From Enterobacteriaceae bacterium UBA5654 (lineage in GTDB: Bacteria; Pseudomonadota; Gammaproteobacteria; Enterobacterales; Enterobacteriaceae), in contig DIJC01000004.1 in NCBI GenBank assembly GCA_002421005.1, forward strand, positions 1 to 64,000: a stretch of DNA of 64,000 nucleotides, in the 5' to 3' direction. The first letter of the stretch is position 1. Every line of letters starts with the position of its first letter. The notes beneath the pieces were generated by a model, which was not told the origin of the DNA, did not search any database, and worked only from the letters and a program-made list of their open reading frames with translations. The translations under genes were made by a program, and so were the position numbers. Shown here one piece after another: positions 16,768-25,145 of this stretch.

Positions 16768-18447
16768 GTGAACAGTGATACACAGGCACGTCAGTGGGCG
16801 CACGGCGCCGATATGGTTGTTGGTCAACTGGAAGCACAGGGCGTGAAGCAGGTTTTCGGGATCCCGGGTGCGAAAATCGACAAGGTGTTTGATTCCCTGC
16901 TGGACTCCACCATCGAAATTATCCCCGTGCGCCATGAGGCAAACGCGGCGTTTATGGCGGCAGCGGTGGGGCGGTTGACCGGTAGAGCCGGGGTGGCGCT
17001 GGTCACTTCCGGGCCGGGCTGTTCGAACCTGATCACCGGTATTGCCACCGCCAACAGCGAGGGCGACCCGGTGGTGGCGCTGGGCGGGGCGGTGAAGCGC
17101 GCAGACAAAGCGAAGCTGGTGCACCAGAGCATGGACACGGTGGCTATGTTCACCCCGGTGACGAAGTATGCCGTGGAGGTCAACTCACCGGAGGCGATTG
17201 CCGAGGCAGTGTCGAACGCGTTTCGCGCCGCTGAGCAGGGCAGGCCGGGCGGGGCGTTTGTCAGCCTGCCGCAGGATATTGTCGACCAGCCGGTCACCGG
17301 GGCGATTTTGCCCGCCAGCACCGCAGCATTGATGGGGCCGGCACCAGAGTCAGCCATCAACTATCTGGCAACGCTTATCGAAAACGCCAAAAATCCGGTT
17401 ATTTTACTGGGCCTGATGGCCAGCCAGCCCGTCAACAGCGCCGCGCTGCATAAGCTGCTGGAGAAAAGCCGTATCCCTGTCACCAGCACCTATCAGGCCG
17501 CCGGGGCAGTCAACCAGGAACACTTTACTCGCTTTGCCGGACGCGTCGGGCTCTTCAGTAATCAGGCGGGGGACCGGTTGCTGCATCTGGCGGATCTGAT
17601 TATTTGCATCGGCTACAGCCCGGTGGAATATGAGCCGTCCATGTGGAACAGCGGTGACGCTACCCTGGTGCATATTGACGTGCTGCCTGCCTATGAAGAG
17701 CGCAAGTATGTTCCCGATCTGGAGCTGGTGGGGGACATTGCCGGAACGTTGGATCTGCTTGCCAACCGTATAGAGCACAAACTGGAACTCAGCCCGCGTG
17801 CCTCTGAAATTCTGGTCGATCGCCAGCATCAGCGGGATCTCCTCAACCGCCGCGGTGCATCCCTCAACCAGTTTGCCCTGCATCCGCTGCGCATTGTGCG
17901 CGCGATACAGGATATCGTGAACAACGACGTGACGCTCACCGTCGACATGGGCAGCTTCCACATCTGGATTGCCCGCTATCTTTACAGCTTCCGCGCGCGT
18001 CAGGTAATGATTTCCAACGGCCAGCAGACCATGGGTGTCGCGCTTCCGTGGGCGATTGGCGCCTGGCTGGTCAACCCGGGCCGCAAGGTGGTCTCGGTGT
18101 CCGGTGACGGCGGCTTCCTGCAGTCCAGCATGGAACTGGAAACCGCCGTGCGTCTCAATGCCAATGTTCTGCACATTATCTGGGTGGATAACGCCTACAA
18201 CATGGTGGCGATTCAGGAAGAGAAAAAATACCAGCGTCTTTCTGGTGTGGAGTTCGGCCCGGTCGATTTCAAAGTCTATGCCGACGCGTTCGGCGCGAAA
18301 GGCTTTGCCGTGGAGAGCGCCGATGCGCTTGAGCCGACGCTGCGTGCGGCAATGGATATTGACGGTCCTTCCGTTGTCGCTATTCCCGTTGACTACAGCG
18401 ATAACCCGCTGCTGATGGGCCAGCTCCATCTCAGCCAGATTTTGTAA
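16768..18447 (+). CDS. budB: Catabolic acetolactate synthase
   Basis: This 559-residue thiamine-diphosphate enzyme joins two pyruvates into 2-acetolactate with CO2 release. It is the FAD-independent catabolic (pH 6) form, so it needs no small regulatory subunit, and none is present. The catalytic glutamate is E57 in VRHEANAAFMA. The ThDP/Mg motif GDGGFLQSSMELETAV lies near residue 447 and ends with the DNAYNMV segment. The start is GTG 16768 with AGGAG upstream, 12 bases after budA. Confidence 0.98.
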   Translation: MNSDTQARQWAHGADMVVGQLEAQGVKQVFGIPGAKIDKVFDSLLDSTIEIIPVRHEANAAFMAAAVGRLTGRAGVALVTSGPGCSNLITGIATANSEGDPVVALGGAVKRADKAKLVHQSMDTVAMFTPVTKYAVEVNSPEAIAEAVSNAFRAAEQGRPGGAFVSLPQDIVDQPVTGAILPASTAALMGPAPESAINYLATLIENAKNPVILLGLMASQPVNSAALHKLLEKSRIPVTSTYQAAGAVNQEHFTRFAGRVGLFSNQAGDRLLHLADLIICIGYSPVEYEPSMWNSGDATLVHIDVLPAYEERKYVPDLELVGDIAGTLDLLANRIEHKLELSPRASEILVDRQHQRDLLNRRGASLNQFALHPLRIVRAIQDIVNNDVTLTVDMGSFHIWIARYLYSFRARQVMISNGQQTMGVALPWAIGAWLVNPGRKVVSVSGDGGFLQSSMELETAVRLNANVLHIIWVDNAYNMVAIQEEKKYQRLSGVEFGPVDFKVYADAFGAKGFAVESADALEPTLRAAMDIDGPSVVAIPVDYSDNPLLMGQLHLSQIL

Positions 18448-18467
18448 AACAATATAAGGACAGAGAA

Positions 18468-19238
18468 ATGCAAAAAGTGGCTCTTGTAACCGGCTCCGGC
18501 CAGGGGATTGGTAAAGCAATCGCGCTTCGCCTGGTGAAAGATGGTTTTGCCGTCGCCATCGCCGATTATGACGAGGAAACGGCGAAAGCCGTGGCCGATG
18601 AAATCACCCGCAACGGTGGCAATGCCGTTGCCGTGAAGGTCGACGTGTCGAAACGCGAACAGGTGTTTGCGGCAGTGGAGAAAGCCCGTACCGCATTGGG
18701 CGGTTTCAACGTCATCGTCAATAACGCCGGGATTGCACCCTCTACCCCCATAGAGTCGATCACCTCAGACATTGTCGACAAGGTTTATAACATCAATGTG
18801 AAAGGGGTGATCTGGGGTATTCAGGCCGCGATTGACGCGTTCCGCAAAGAGGGACATGGCGGTAAGATCATCAATGCCTGTTCTCAGGCGGGCCATACCG
18901 GCAACCCGGAACTGGCGGTGTACAGTTCCAGCAAGTTCGCGGTTCGTGGGTTAACCCAGACGGCAGCACGTGACCTCGCGCCGCTGGGGATCACCGTTAA
19001 CGCCTACTGCCCTGGCATCGTCAAAACGCCGATGTGGGCGGAAATCGACCGTCAGATTTCCGAGGCGGCGGGTAAACCGCTCGGCTACGGTACTGAAACC
19101 TATGCCAAACGGATCACTCTTGGCAAATTGTCCGAACCGGAAGATGTGGCTGCTTGCGTATCTTATCTCGCAGGGCCAGATTCCGACTACATGACCGGCC
19201 AGTCCCTGCTGATTGATGGTGGGATGGTATTCAACTAG
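18468..19238 (+). CDS. budC: Acetoin/diacetyl reductase (meso-2,3-butanediol dehydrogenase)
   Basis: A 256-residue short-chain dehydrogenase that reduces acetoin to 2,3-butanediol with NADH, regenerating NAD+ during fermentation. It has the cofactor motif TGSGQGIGKAIA (residues 8-19), NNAGIAPSTP, a catalytic serine in NACSQAGHTGN and the YSSSKFA pair (Tyr, Lys). It is third in budABC, 20 bases after budB, and is followed by a terminator. Confidence 0.97.
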   Translation: MQKVALVTGSGQGIGKAIALRLVKDGFAVAIADYDEETAKAVADEITRNGGNAVAVKVDVSKREQVFAAVEKARTALGGFNVIVNNAGIAPSTPIESITSDIVDKVYNINVKGVIWGIQAAIDAFRKEGHGGKIINACSQAGHTGNPELAVYSSSKFAVRGLTQTAARDLAPLGITVNAYCPGIVKTPMWAEIDRQISEAAGKPLGYGTETYAKRITLGKLSEPEDVAACVSYLAGPDSDYMTGQSLLIDGGMVFN

Positions 19239-19265
19239 ATAATAATAAGCTCTGACATGGGTTTT

Positions 19266-19292
19266 CCCCTGCATACGTGCAGGGGCTTTTTT
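19266..19292 (+). terminator. Intrinsic terminator of budABC
   Basis: CCCCTGCA and TGCAGGGG form a perfect eight-base stem with a TACG tetraloop, followed by CTTTTTT, 27 bases after the budC stop. Confidence 0.92.
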
Positions 19293-19494
19293 GTTACTGT
19301 TGAAAATTGAAAAGCGGGGTGTCGGGCTTAACCCACACACGCGCCGCTGTCTGGACTGTTATCCCCCAACCTTCACGAAAAGGCTCGCCCCCGCCTACAA
19401 CCACTGCCAGGACGTGACAGATACGCTGGCGGATAATCCCACCTGAATGCTAACGGTCTTATCTTCCGCAGGCGCGGAGTGGGGGGCCGATCTG

Positions 19495-19503
19495 TGATAT
19501 ACT
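19495..19503 (+). promoter_or_regulatory. Extended -10 promoter element
   Basis: TG at 19495-19496, one base, then TATACT at 19498-19503 make an extended -10 element 22 bases before the small gene at 19526. No convincing -35 is visible. The preceding 200 bases (19293-19494) hold no supportable gene. Confidence 0.45.
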
Positions 19504-19525
19504 ACCCTTCCGTGAGAAATTTAAG

Positions 19526-19759
19526 ATGAAATCTGAAGACACCCTCGACTGGTATCCGGCCCAGTTACCGCCAGTAAAAATCATTCTTGGTGAAGCCCTG
19601 CTGGCCGTCGGCAAACAGGGCAGACCGATTAATACCCGCACATTGCTTGATTACCTGCAGGTCATGCAGGACAAGCAAAAAAAAAGAGATGATAAAGTGG
19701 CGATGCAAACCGCGATTGATGTTCTGCGCGACAATCAGCGCGTTAACGGCAAACGTTAA
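19526..19759 (+). CDS. Small protein, possibly YmgB/AriR-like
   Basis: A 77-residue acidic-then-basic protein. The centre, KIILGEALLAVGKQGRPINT followed by RTLLDYL, resembles the ILGEA...G..(N)(R/T)K.L..L pattern of the small E. coli connector proteins YcgZ/YmgA/AriR that act in biofilm and RcsCDB signalling. The resemblance is short and I may be wrong. It has its own extended -10 promoter and a weak ribosome site. Its 3' end overlaps a possible convergent ORF by four bases. Confidence 0.55.
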   Translation: MKSEDTLDWYPAQLPPVKIILGEALLAVGKQGRPINTRTLLDYLQVMQDKQKKRDDKVAMQTAIDVLRDNQRVNGKR

Positions 19760-20016
19760 TGCGCGTTTTTAGCCCGTGCCGTCAGGCGGTCGTGCGTTAT
19801 GTACGATCGGATGTCAGAATCTAGCGTGTTGGAATAAAAAGCGCTTTGCATCCAGGGCAAAGCATGGCCTGCTTCAGGCGAACTTTTGATAAAGGCTGCG
19901 ATGATCGTAAGCTGCAATGGGGACAGGTCACGGTGGAAGTAGACTTGCCGCTGATTAGCTTCCTGGCGTAATCGATAACAAACATGATCATTAACCTTTC
20001 GGGGAGTGTGCTTCAC
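19756..20016 (-). CDS. Hypothetical small protein (doubtful)
   Basis: An 86-codon open frame from GTG 20016, with GC-appropriate codons and a SNT-TERM-like mixture of polar and hydrophobic segments (DLSPLQLTIIAAFIKSSPEAG). I do not recognise it. The ribosome site is weak, and it converges on the preceding small gene with a four-base overlap. It fills a space that would otherwise be about 360 bases without a gene. Confidence 0.3.
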   Translation of the reverse strand: MKHTPRKVNDHVCYRLRQEANQRQVYFHRDLSPLQLTIIAAFIKSSPEAGHALPWMQSAFYSNTLDSDIRSYITHDRLTARAKNAH

Positions 20017-20119
20017 TCTAACACGAATGGTTAAAATTTAATCGATTTAATTGTGGTTATCTCTGGCGCGTGATTTTACCTGACAGCAAAAAAGCAAACT
20101 TTATGAGCACAATCATTTT

Positions 20120-20683
20120 TCAGTCTGCCAGCAGTTTCTCTAATCCAACGTTTAACTGTTCGATAACCTCAGTGACGTCCATTCCCATTTGCGCATGAAT
20201 AATCGCGCCATCGATAAGCATCATTAATTGAGACATTACCGTTTTATCCGTAATACCGGTCAGCAACGTTATTGTTTTCTGCGCGTCAAGTTTATGGTTA
20301 CGGCATAATTCTTTGATCTCCTCTGCGATATCTTCCGAGTCCGCTTCTGCGGTTGCGTTAATAAAGGCGCAGCCACGGAAAGAAGGGCATCTCAACCATT
20401 CATTAAGCGTGCCGGATAACGCAGTCGGTAATATGTTCTCTTCGCCGATCTTGCGGGCTAACGTATCGTGAAACCAGGTGATCCACAGATCGTGCCGATA
20501 GTGTAAATAGGCCAAAATGAGCGTGTTTTTCGCGGGGAAATGGCGATAAAAACTCACTTTTGTTACCTGGGCCTCCCTGATGATTTTATCAATTCCGGTA
20601 GCCCTGAACCCTTTGGCGTAAAATAAATCGTGTGCGGTTAACAGTATTTTTTCTTTTACGCTGCCTTTTTTATCGGTAATCAT
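20120..20683 (-). CDS. TetR/AcrR-family repressor
   Basis: A 187-residue regulator with the TetR helix-turn-helix KILLTAHDLFYAKGFRATGI then VTKVSFYRHFPAKNTL (residues about 10-50), and a ligand-binding C-terminal domain. I placed the start at ATG 20683 (MITDKKGSVKEK) because the HTH begins just after it; the frame is open 13 codons further. It is divergent from a DUF1348 gene, and a perfect 18-base palindrome lies between them, so I infer repression of both. Confidence 0.85.
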   Translation of the reverse strand: MITDKKGSVKEKILLTAHDLFYAKGFRATGIDKIIREAQVTKVSFYRHFPAKNTLILAYLHYRHDLWITWFHDTLARKIGEENILPTALSGTLNEWLRCPSFRGCAFINATAEADSEDIAEEIKELCRNHKLDAQKTITLLTGITDKTVMSQLMMLIDGAIIHAQMGMDVTEVIEQLNVGLEKLLAD

Positions 20684-20745
20684 TTTTAGCAAAACCCCTG
20701 ACAGATTTATTGACAGTGTCATTTTTCGCCACTAAATTAACACGA

Positions 20746-20763
20746 GTAGACAGACCTGTCTAC
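20746..20763. promoter_or_regulatory. Palindromic TetR-type operator
   Basis: GTAGACAG-AC-CTGTCTAC is a perfect inverted repeat with eight-base arms, between the TetR start (20683) and the DUF1348 start (20789). The size and symmetry are typical of TetR dimer sites. It probably overlaps the promoter of at least one of the divergent genes. Confidence 0.75.
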
Positions 20764-20788
20764 ATGACATTCATCAGAGGTCTTCCAT

Positions 20789-21256
20789 ATGAATACACGT
20801 CCCCCTTTACCGCCATTCACCCGGGAAAGTGCGATTGAAAAAATCAGACTGGCAGAGGATGGCTGGAATAGCCGCGACCCGGCAAAAGTCGCTCTCGCTT
20901 ATTCCCTGGATACCCAATGGCGAAACCGCGCGGAATTCGCCAATAATCGTGAGGAAGCGCAGGCCTTCCTGGAGCGGAAATGGAAGAAAGAACTTGATTA
21001 CCGCCTGATTAAAGAGCTTTGGGCATTTACTGAAAACCGTATCGCCGTAAGGTATGCCTACGAATGGCATGATGATTCGGGAAACTGGTTCCGTTCTTAC
21101 GGTAATGAAAACTGGGAGTTCGGGGAGGACGGGCTAATGAAGCGTCGTTTTGCCTGTGTGAATGATATGCCAATCGATGAATCTGAACGACTGTTTCACT
21201 GGCCGCTGGGAAGACGCCCTGATGAACATCCCTCGCTTAGCGCGCTGGGGCTTTAA
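20789..21256 (+). CDS. DUF1348 family protein (NTF2-like fold)
   Basis: A 155-residue protein of the DUF1348 family, marked by PPFTRESAIEKIRLAEDGWN, SLDTQWRNRAEF and the aromatic YEWHDDSGNWFRSYGNENWEF region. The family has the NTF2-like cone fold, and no reaction is established. Its divergent partner is a TetR repressor with an operator in the shared promoter region, which suggests induction by a small molecule that it may bind or modify. Confidence 0.85.
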   Translation: MNTRPPLPPFTRESAIEKIRLAEDGWNSRDPAKVALAYSLDTQWRNRAEFANNREEAQAFLERKWKKELDYRLIKELWAFTENRIAVRYAYEWHDDSGNWFRSYGNENWEFGEDGLMKRRFACVNDMPIDESERLFHWPLGRRPDEHPSLSALGL

Positions 21257-21281
21257 AAGCCCCGCCTGCCAGGAGGGGGCA

Positions 21282-21872
21282 TTAGCTATTACGTAAGCCG
21301 CTTGCCAGCAGGGTAAACGCGTTAATCATTTTCGGCAGAGTCTTTTCGGGATCGTCGCTCGCCGCGATCCACAGTGCGGCATTCAATGCCGCGCCGTTGA
21401 GCAGATGTGCGGCGGCGTCAGCATCCACCGACTGGAGCACGCCGCGTTCAATCAACGTTGTAATATTCTGGCGGGTGGCGTCAAGGCAGCTATTCTGACT
21501 CGGCCACTGTGAGGGATCGCCAAGGAAAGCAGGGCCATCAAGCAGGACGATACGCCGCACTTCCGGGTCCAGAGCCATCTTGATGTAGGCGATCCCTTCA
21601 GCGAGCAGCTTTTCCCAGTCTTCGCCCACAGCCGCGGCCTCGGCCTTAGCGCGTTGCGCCATTTCACCATCCACCTGCTCGACAACTGCGGCGAGAAGCC
21701 CTTTTTTATCGCCAAAATTGTGATACAGCGCGCCGCGAGTCAGACCCACGCTGGCCGTTAATTCATCCATTGAGGCGGCGGCAAAGCCTTTTTCGGCAAA
21801 GGCTTTTCGTGCGGCCGTAATCAGTTTGGCGCGGTTTTCTTCCATCTTTTCAACACGGCGTCTGGCGGTCAT
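21282..21872 (-). CDS. TetR/AcrR-family repressor with triple operator
   Basis: A 196-residue regulator. The HTH is KLITAARKAFAEKGFAAASM then LTRGALYHNFGDKKGLL (about residues 15-55). I chose ATG 21872 (MTARRRVEKMEENR) with AAGGAAA upstream; a frame 25 codons longer exists but would cover the operators. It is divergent from a RidA-family gene. Three palindromes in between are its likely binding sites. Confidence 0.87.
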   Translation of the reverse strand: MTARRRVEKMEENRAKLITAARKAFAEKGFAAASMDELTASVGLTRGALYHNFGDKKGLLAAVVEQVDGEMAQRAKAEAAAVGEDWEKLLAEGIAYIKMALDPEVRRIVLLDGPAFLGDPSQWPSQNSCLDATRQNITTLIERGVLQSVDADAAAHLLNGAALNAALWIAASDDPEKTLPKMINAFTLLASGLRNS

Positions 21873-21887
21873 CGGGTTTCCTTTTTC

Positions 21888-21956
21888 ATATACGCGGCGT
21901 ATATTATTTGACATACGCCGCGTATGTATGATTAATTTAACATACACGGCGTATGT
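21888..21956. promoter_or_regulatory. Three tandem palindromic operators
   Basis: Three 17-base inverted repeats share the core ATAC(G/A)C-N-GCGTAT: ATATACGC-G-GCGTATAT (21888-21904, perfect), ACATACGC-C-GCGTATGT (21911-21927, perfect) and ACATACAC-G-GCGTATGT (21940-21956, one mismatch). Centres are 23 and 29 bases apart. They fill the space between the TetR gene and the RidA gene. Confidence 0.85.
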
Positions 21957-22017
21957 TAGATCATTTGTTCATGCCGTGCATCCCATATCCGACACTGTAT
22001 GAACAACAGGAAACCCT

Positions 22018-22419
22018 ATGAGCCAGCATGAACCCGTTTTCCCCGCTAACCGCCATGCTCTTTACGAGGAGCACGGCTATTCTGCCGCGATCCGTTCTGG
22101 CGATTTGCTTTTTGTTTCCGGTCAGGTGGGCAGCCGCGCCGATGGCACGCCGGAGCCTGATTTTGCCGCGCAGGTGCAGCTCGCGTTTGATAACCTGCGA
22201 GCCACGCTTGCCGCCGCAGGCTGTACCTTTGACGATCTGGTGGATGTCACCACCTTTCACACCGACCCGGAAAATCAGTTCCCGACGATTATGCAGGTGA
22301 AACAGTCTGTCTTCCCGCAGCCGCCTTATCCGAACTGGACCGCCGTAGGGGTAACCTGGCTTGCAGGATTTGATTTTGAAATTAAAGTGATTGCCCGAAT
22401 CCCTGAGCAAAAGAAGTAA
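22018..22419 (+). CDS. RidA/YjgF/YER057c/UK114 family protein
   Basis: A 133-residue Rid-superfamily protein. RidA members hydrolyse reactive enamine/imine intermediates formed by PLP enzymes. It has FVSGQVGSRADGTPE, AAGCTFDDLVDVTTFH and the C-terminal EIKVIARIPE. Without a structural alignment I cannot assign its catalytic arginine with certainty. The acidic FPTIMQVKQSVFPQPPYPNWTA variant region marks it as a non-archetypal subgroup. It is divergent from a TetR repressor with three operators, so it is probably inducible. Confidence 0.88.
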   Translation: MSQHEPVFPANRHALYEEHGYSAAIRSGDLLFVSGQVGSRADGTPEPDFAAQVQLAFDNLRATLAAAGCTFDDLVDVTTFHTDPENQFPTIMQVKQSVFPQPPYPNWTAVGVTWLAGFDFEIKVIARIPEQKK

Positions 22420-22601
22420 CCCGGTAACAGGGCGCAGAGGGCTTTATCGCCGGTATCATCCGATGCGCTGGTGGATTAATGGCGATGCCCGCTTCTGGTG
22501 TAATGTTGCCAGAGGCGGGCTTGGGGGAGCAGAGGTTCGTATTATATTCCCTCTATGGCGCAGGGTTATCGATTGAATACACCTCTGTCGTCAACACATA
22601 C

Positions 22602-23558
22602 CTAAATACTGAAATTGAGGATGACCGTTTCTTTACCTGCGTTGTTATAAGACAGGGGAAACAAACTTTTTCCATCTATATGACGGAGCAAATCACGTTT
22701 CAACCGTCTTGGTGATATATCCTTAGAAATTCGCCCGGTCAGGTAGAAATCAAGCGATTCTTTACGACAAATTGCTCGAGCCATACCTTCAATGCCAGAT
22801 TCATGCAACATTTCTCCCCGCTCGCGGCTAATTCCATTCACGAGGAAGACTACATCATCAATTATTGCTGTAAGCATTTTGATGGCGGCGGCACTATTTC
22901 GTACTGTAGCATGCTTCCAGACAGGTTCATGGTGTGCAACTCTGTTACGCAACGCCTTAACAGGCAGTAATCTATTATGCACATCACCGTGTCGCCGTTC
23001 TGAAGGCAACAGATTGGGGAATACCACCGGTTCCAGATGCGGCCATAATCGGTCAGATACTGTGAGATTGCGATAGTTTTTCTCAAACATGCCAACCCAG
23101 AAACCCAACATCAGCTCGGCCACAATTGCATCTGCATGATGGGGCTTACCCGCTTTACTCAACTTTTCTTTTGCCTGAAACAGCATGCTTTCGTGGCGTG
23201 ATGTCCACACCTTTTTATTCTTGCGGCTTCCACTACTTATGCCTTTCCGATAGAAATTGTTTAATAAATTAGGATATTGAATCATGAACGAATTGAAATA
23301 ATCATGTCCAGCCAGCTTCGTTAAAGGATCAAACCAGGCTGGGTTGTTAAAGTGGACAGAAGCTGCGTTATGAACGCCGTTTCTTAGCGTCACCTCAAGA
23401 CATTGCAAAAGAGGAAAAAGAGCTGCGCCTACGCGTTTGTTCCAAACATAGGCTCCAATGCATTCTCCCAGGGTGGCATTGTTTGTCAGAGCAATGTATG
23501 TCTTCAGGCGGGCCGGAGAGATGTAAGCCTCAACCGCAAGATTGTTATGTCGTTGCAA
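22602..23558 (-). CDS. Abi-like HEPN-domain protein
   Basis: A 318-residue protein of the Abi-like (Abi_2/Abi_C) type, proteins first noted in phage abortive infection. It has AYISPARLKTYIALTNN near the start, FPLLQCLEVTLRNGVHNAA, MLGFWVGMF, and near residue 210 the RNRVAHHEPVW motif. The latter matches the R-X4-H signature of HEPN ribonuclease domains (Arg-Asn-Arg-Val-Ala-His). The gene stands alone and is more A+T-rich than its neighbours, as is common for mobile defence genes. No antitoxin or partner gene is adjacent. An RNase defence role is inference. Confidence 0.75.
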   Translation of the reverse strand: MQRHNNLAVEAYISPARLKTYIALTNNATLGECIGAYVWNKRVGAALFPLLQCLEVTLRNGVHNAASVHFNNPAWFDPLTKLAGHDYFNSFMIQYPNLLNNFYRKGISSGSRKNKKVWTSRHESMLFQAKEKLSKAGKPHHADAIVAELMLGFWVGMFEKNYRNLTVSDRLWPHLEPVVFPNLLPSERRHGDVHNRLLPVKALRNRVAHHEPVWKHATVRNSAAAIKMLTAIIDDVVFLVNGISRERGEMLHESGIEGMARAICRKESLDFYLTGRISKDISPRRLKRDLLRHIDGKSLFPLSYNNAGKETVILNFSI

Positions 23559-23675
23559 AGTTCCCTCTCTACTGATAAAGTTTTACGCAATGAACGCGTA
23601 TGTTATTCCCTGTTTGTACATAATACATATGCAGAATGCGGTCAGATACATGAATTTAGTAGTGTGTTTGTCCAG

Positions 23676-23706
23676 ACAACAAAAGCGCCGAAGGCGCTTT
23701 TGTTGT
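23676..23706 (-). terminator. Perfect bidirectional hairpin downstream of the sensor kinase gene
   Basis: ACAACAAAAGCGCC and GGCGCTTTTGTTGT form a 14-base perfect stem with a three-base GAA loop. Built-in A and T tracts allow termination in either direction. It lies 90 bases past the stop of the sensor kinase gene and upstream of the Abi-like gene on the same strand, so it should insulate the two. Confidence 0.85.
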
Positions 23707-23795
23707 TTCTGTGGCAATGTGTCTGCATATCAACAGGCGCGGTCTGGTCTGCTCCCACTCCCCGGCAAACTAAACCTGGCGCAAACCCATTACGG

Positions 23796-25145
23796 TTAAT
23801 GCACCTCTGCGTTCCCAGCCCGACATATCCTCATTGTCAGTCCCGTCAGCCCGTTATGGGCGGTCAGTGACCAACCGTGGGCGGTACAAATTTCCTGACA
23901 AATTGCCAGCCCCAGACCTGCGCCGGAATCCTGACGTAGCTTGCCTCGCCAGAAGCGCTCGAAGATGTGTGGCATCTGTTCCGGCGGCACGCCCGTTCCC
24001 TGATCGGATACGCTCACGCTTTCTGCCTGCATCTGTATGTTAACCACCGTCCCCAACGGTGCATGTTGAACGGCATTCTCGATCAGATTTTTCAACAGGG
24101 TAAAGAATGCCCCATGATCGGCACGCCATTTACTTACCCCGTCATCGCAGGTGAGATGAAGTCTGACCCCGGCATCATCGGCGATTTTTCGAAGATAGGT
24201 GGTCACGTCGCGCGCAACGTCGCAGACCTCCACGTCGCGGAACTGATAGCTCAGCGGTTCACTCGCCTCGGCCAGTAGCAATAGCTGCTGCACCTGGCGG
24301 GACAGGTGAGATATCTGCAACAGAAGCGATTCACGAACTTCTGAATGCTCGCTCATCAACTCGACCTCAGCGCGCAGTAATGTCAGCGGCGTTTTTAGCT
24401 CGTGGGCGGCGGTAGCGAGAAATTCCTGCTGGCTGCGAAATCCTTTCTCCAGCCTGTCGAGCACCTGATTAAAACTGGCGATCAGCGGAACCAGTTCCGT
24501 CGGGACGTGCCCGGTTTGCAGCCGATCGCCCAGCGAGCGGGGTGAGATTTGCGTGGCGGCCTGCGACACGTTGCGCAGCGGTCGTAGTGCGTATTTCAGG
24601 CTGACGCAGGCGCAAACGGTAAAAATAACCAGCAGCACCAGGCTAAAGATAATGACCCCAAGGCGGATAAAGGGCAGGGCAAACCCCTGATGCAGAAAGT
24701 CGATCACCCGCGAGCTGACCGCCAGCTCGACGGTCCACGTTCGCCCGTTATGCCTCTGATCCTCCCGCGCCCCATCGTACAGCACGCCTTCGCGGGTAAA
24801 GGCAAAACGCCGTTCCGGCAGCGCGTGCCGCGCACCGCCCTCCGGCCAGTCTGCCGCGCCCGACGAGCGGAGCACCACGCGACCGCTGTCGTCCAGTACC
24901 CGCCACGCGGTTTCCTGACGCAGGCTATCGTAGATCCACAGCGGGTGCGCATCGCTGTCGGTAAATCCCGTTGGATTGCCCCGCGCGTCGAACTCCAGCC
25001 GCTCCGCCAGCGCCAGCGTGCGTTCGGCCAGATCCATTCCCGGCAGGCGTTCTTTCACCAACGCGCCCAACGTCACCAGCAGGCCGATACTCAGCAACGC
25101 ACCCGCCACGTAGGCCAGCAGGATCCTTATCGACAGGCTATTCAT
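23796..25145 (-). CDS. Two-component sensor histidine kinase (QseC/PmrB-like)
   Basis: A 449-residue inner-membrane kinase. It has an N-terminal membrane segment (LLAYVAGALLSIGLLVTLGA), a periplasmic sensor loop of about 130 residues, a second segment (LGVIIFSLVLLVIFTVCACV), then HAMP. The phosphoacceptor region TAAHELKTPLTLLRAEVELM and an HATPase domain (LIENAVQHAP, DQGTGVPPEQ, GAGLGLAICQ) follow. I chose ATG 25145 (MNSLSIRILLAYV), which overlaps the regulator stop by eight bases; the frame is open 35 codons further inside the regulator gene. It is last in an operon with an OmpV-like porin. Confidence 0.9.
   Translation of the reverse strand: MNSLSIRILLAYVAGALLSIGLLVTLGALVKERLPGMDLAERTLALAERLEFDARGNPTGFTDSDAHPLWIYDSLRQETAWRVLDDSGRVVLRSSGAADWPEGGARHALPERRFAFTREGVLYDGAREDQRHNGRTWTVELAVSSRVIDFLHQGFALPFIRLGVIIFSLVLLVIFTVCACVSLKYALRPLRNVSQAATQISPRSLGDRLQTGHVPTELVPLIASFNQVLDRLEKGFRSQQEFLATAAHELKTPLTLLRAEVELMSEHSEVRESLLLQISHLSRQVQQLLLLAEASEPLSYQFRDVEVCDVARDVTTYLRKIADDAGVRLHLTCDDGVSKWRADHGAFFTLLKNLIENAVQHAPLGTVVNIQMQAESVSVSDQGTGVPPEQMPHIFERFWRGKLRQDSGAGLGLAICQEICTAHGWSLTAHNGLTGLTMRICRAGNAEVH

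Noticed and set aside
17404..18519. Reverse open frame of 371 codons opposite budB and budC
   Set aside because: It is a long antisense frame caused by the codon bias of budB; the translation is not protein-like.
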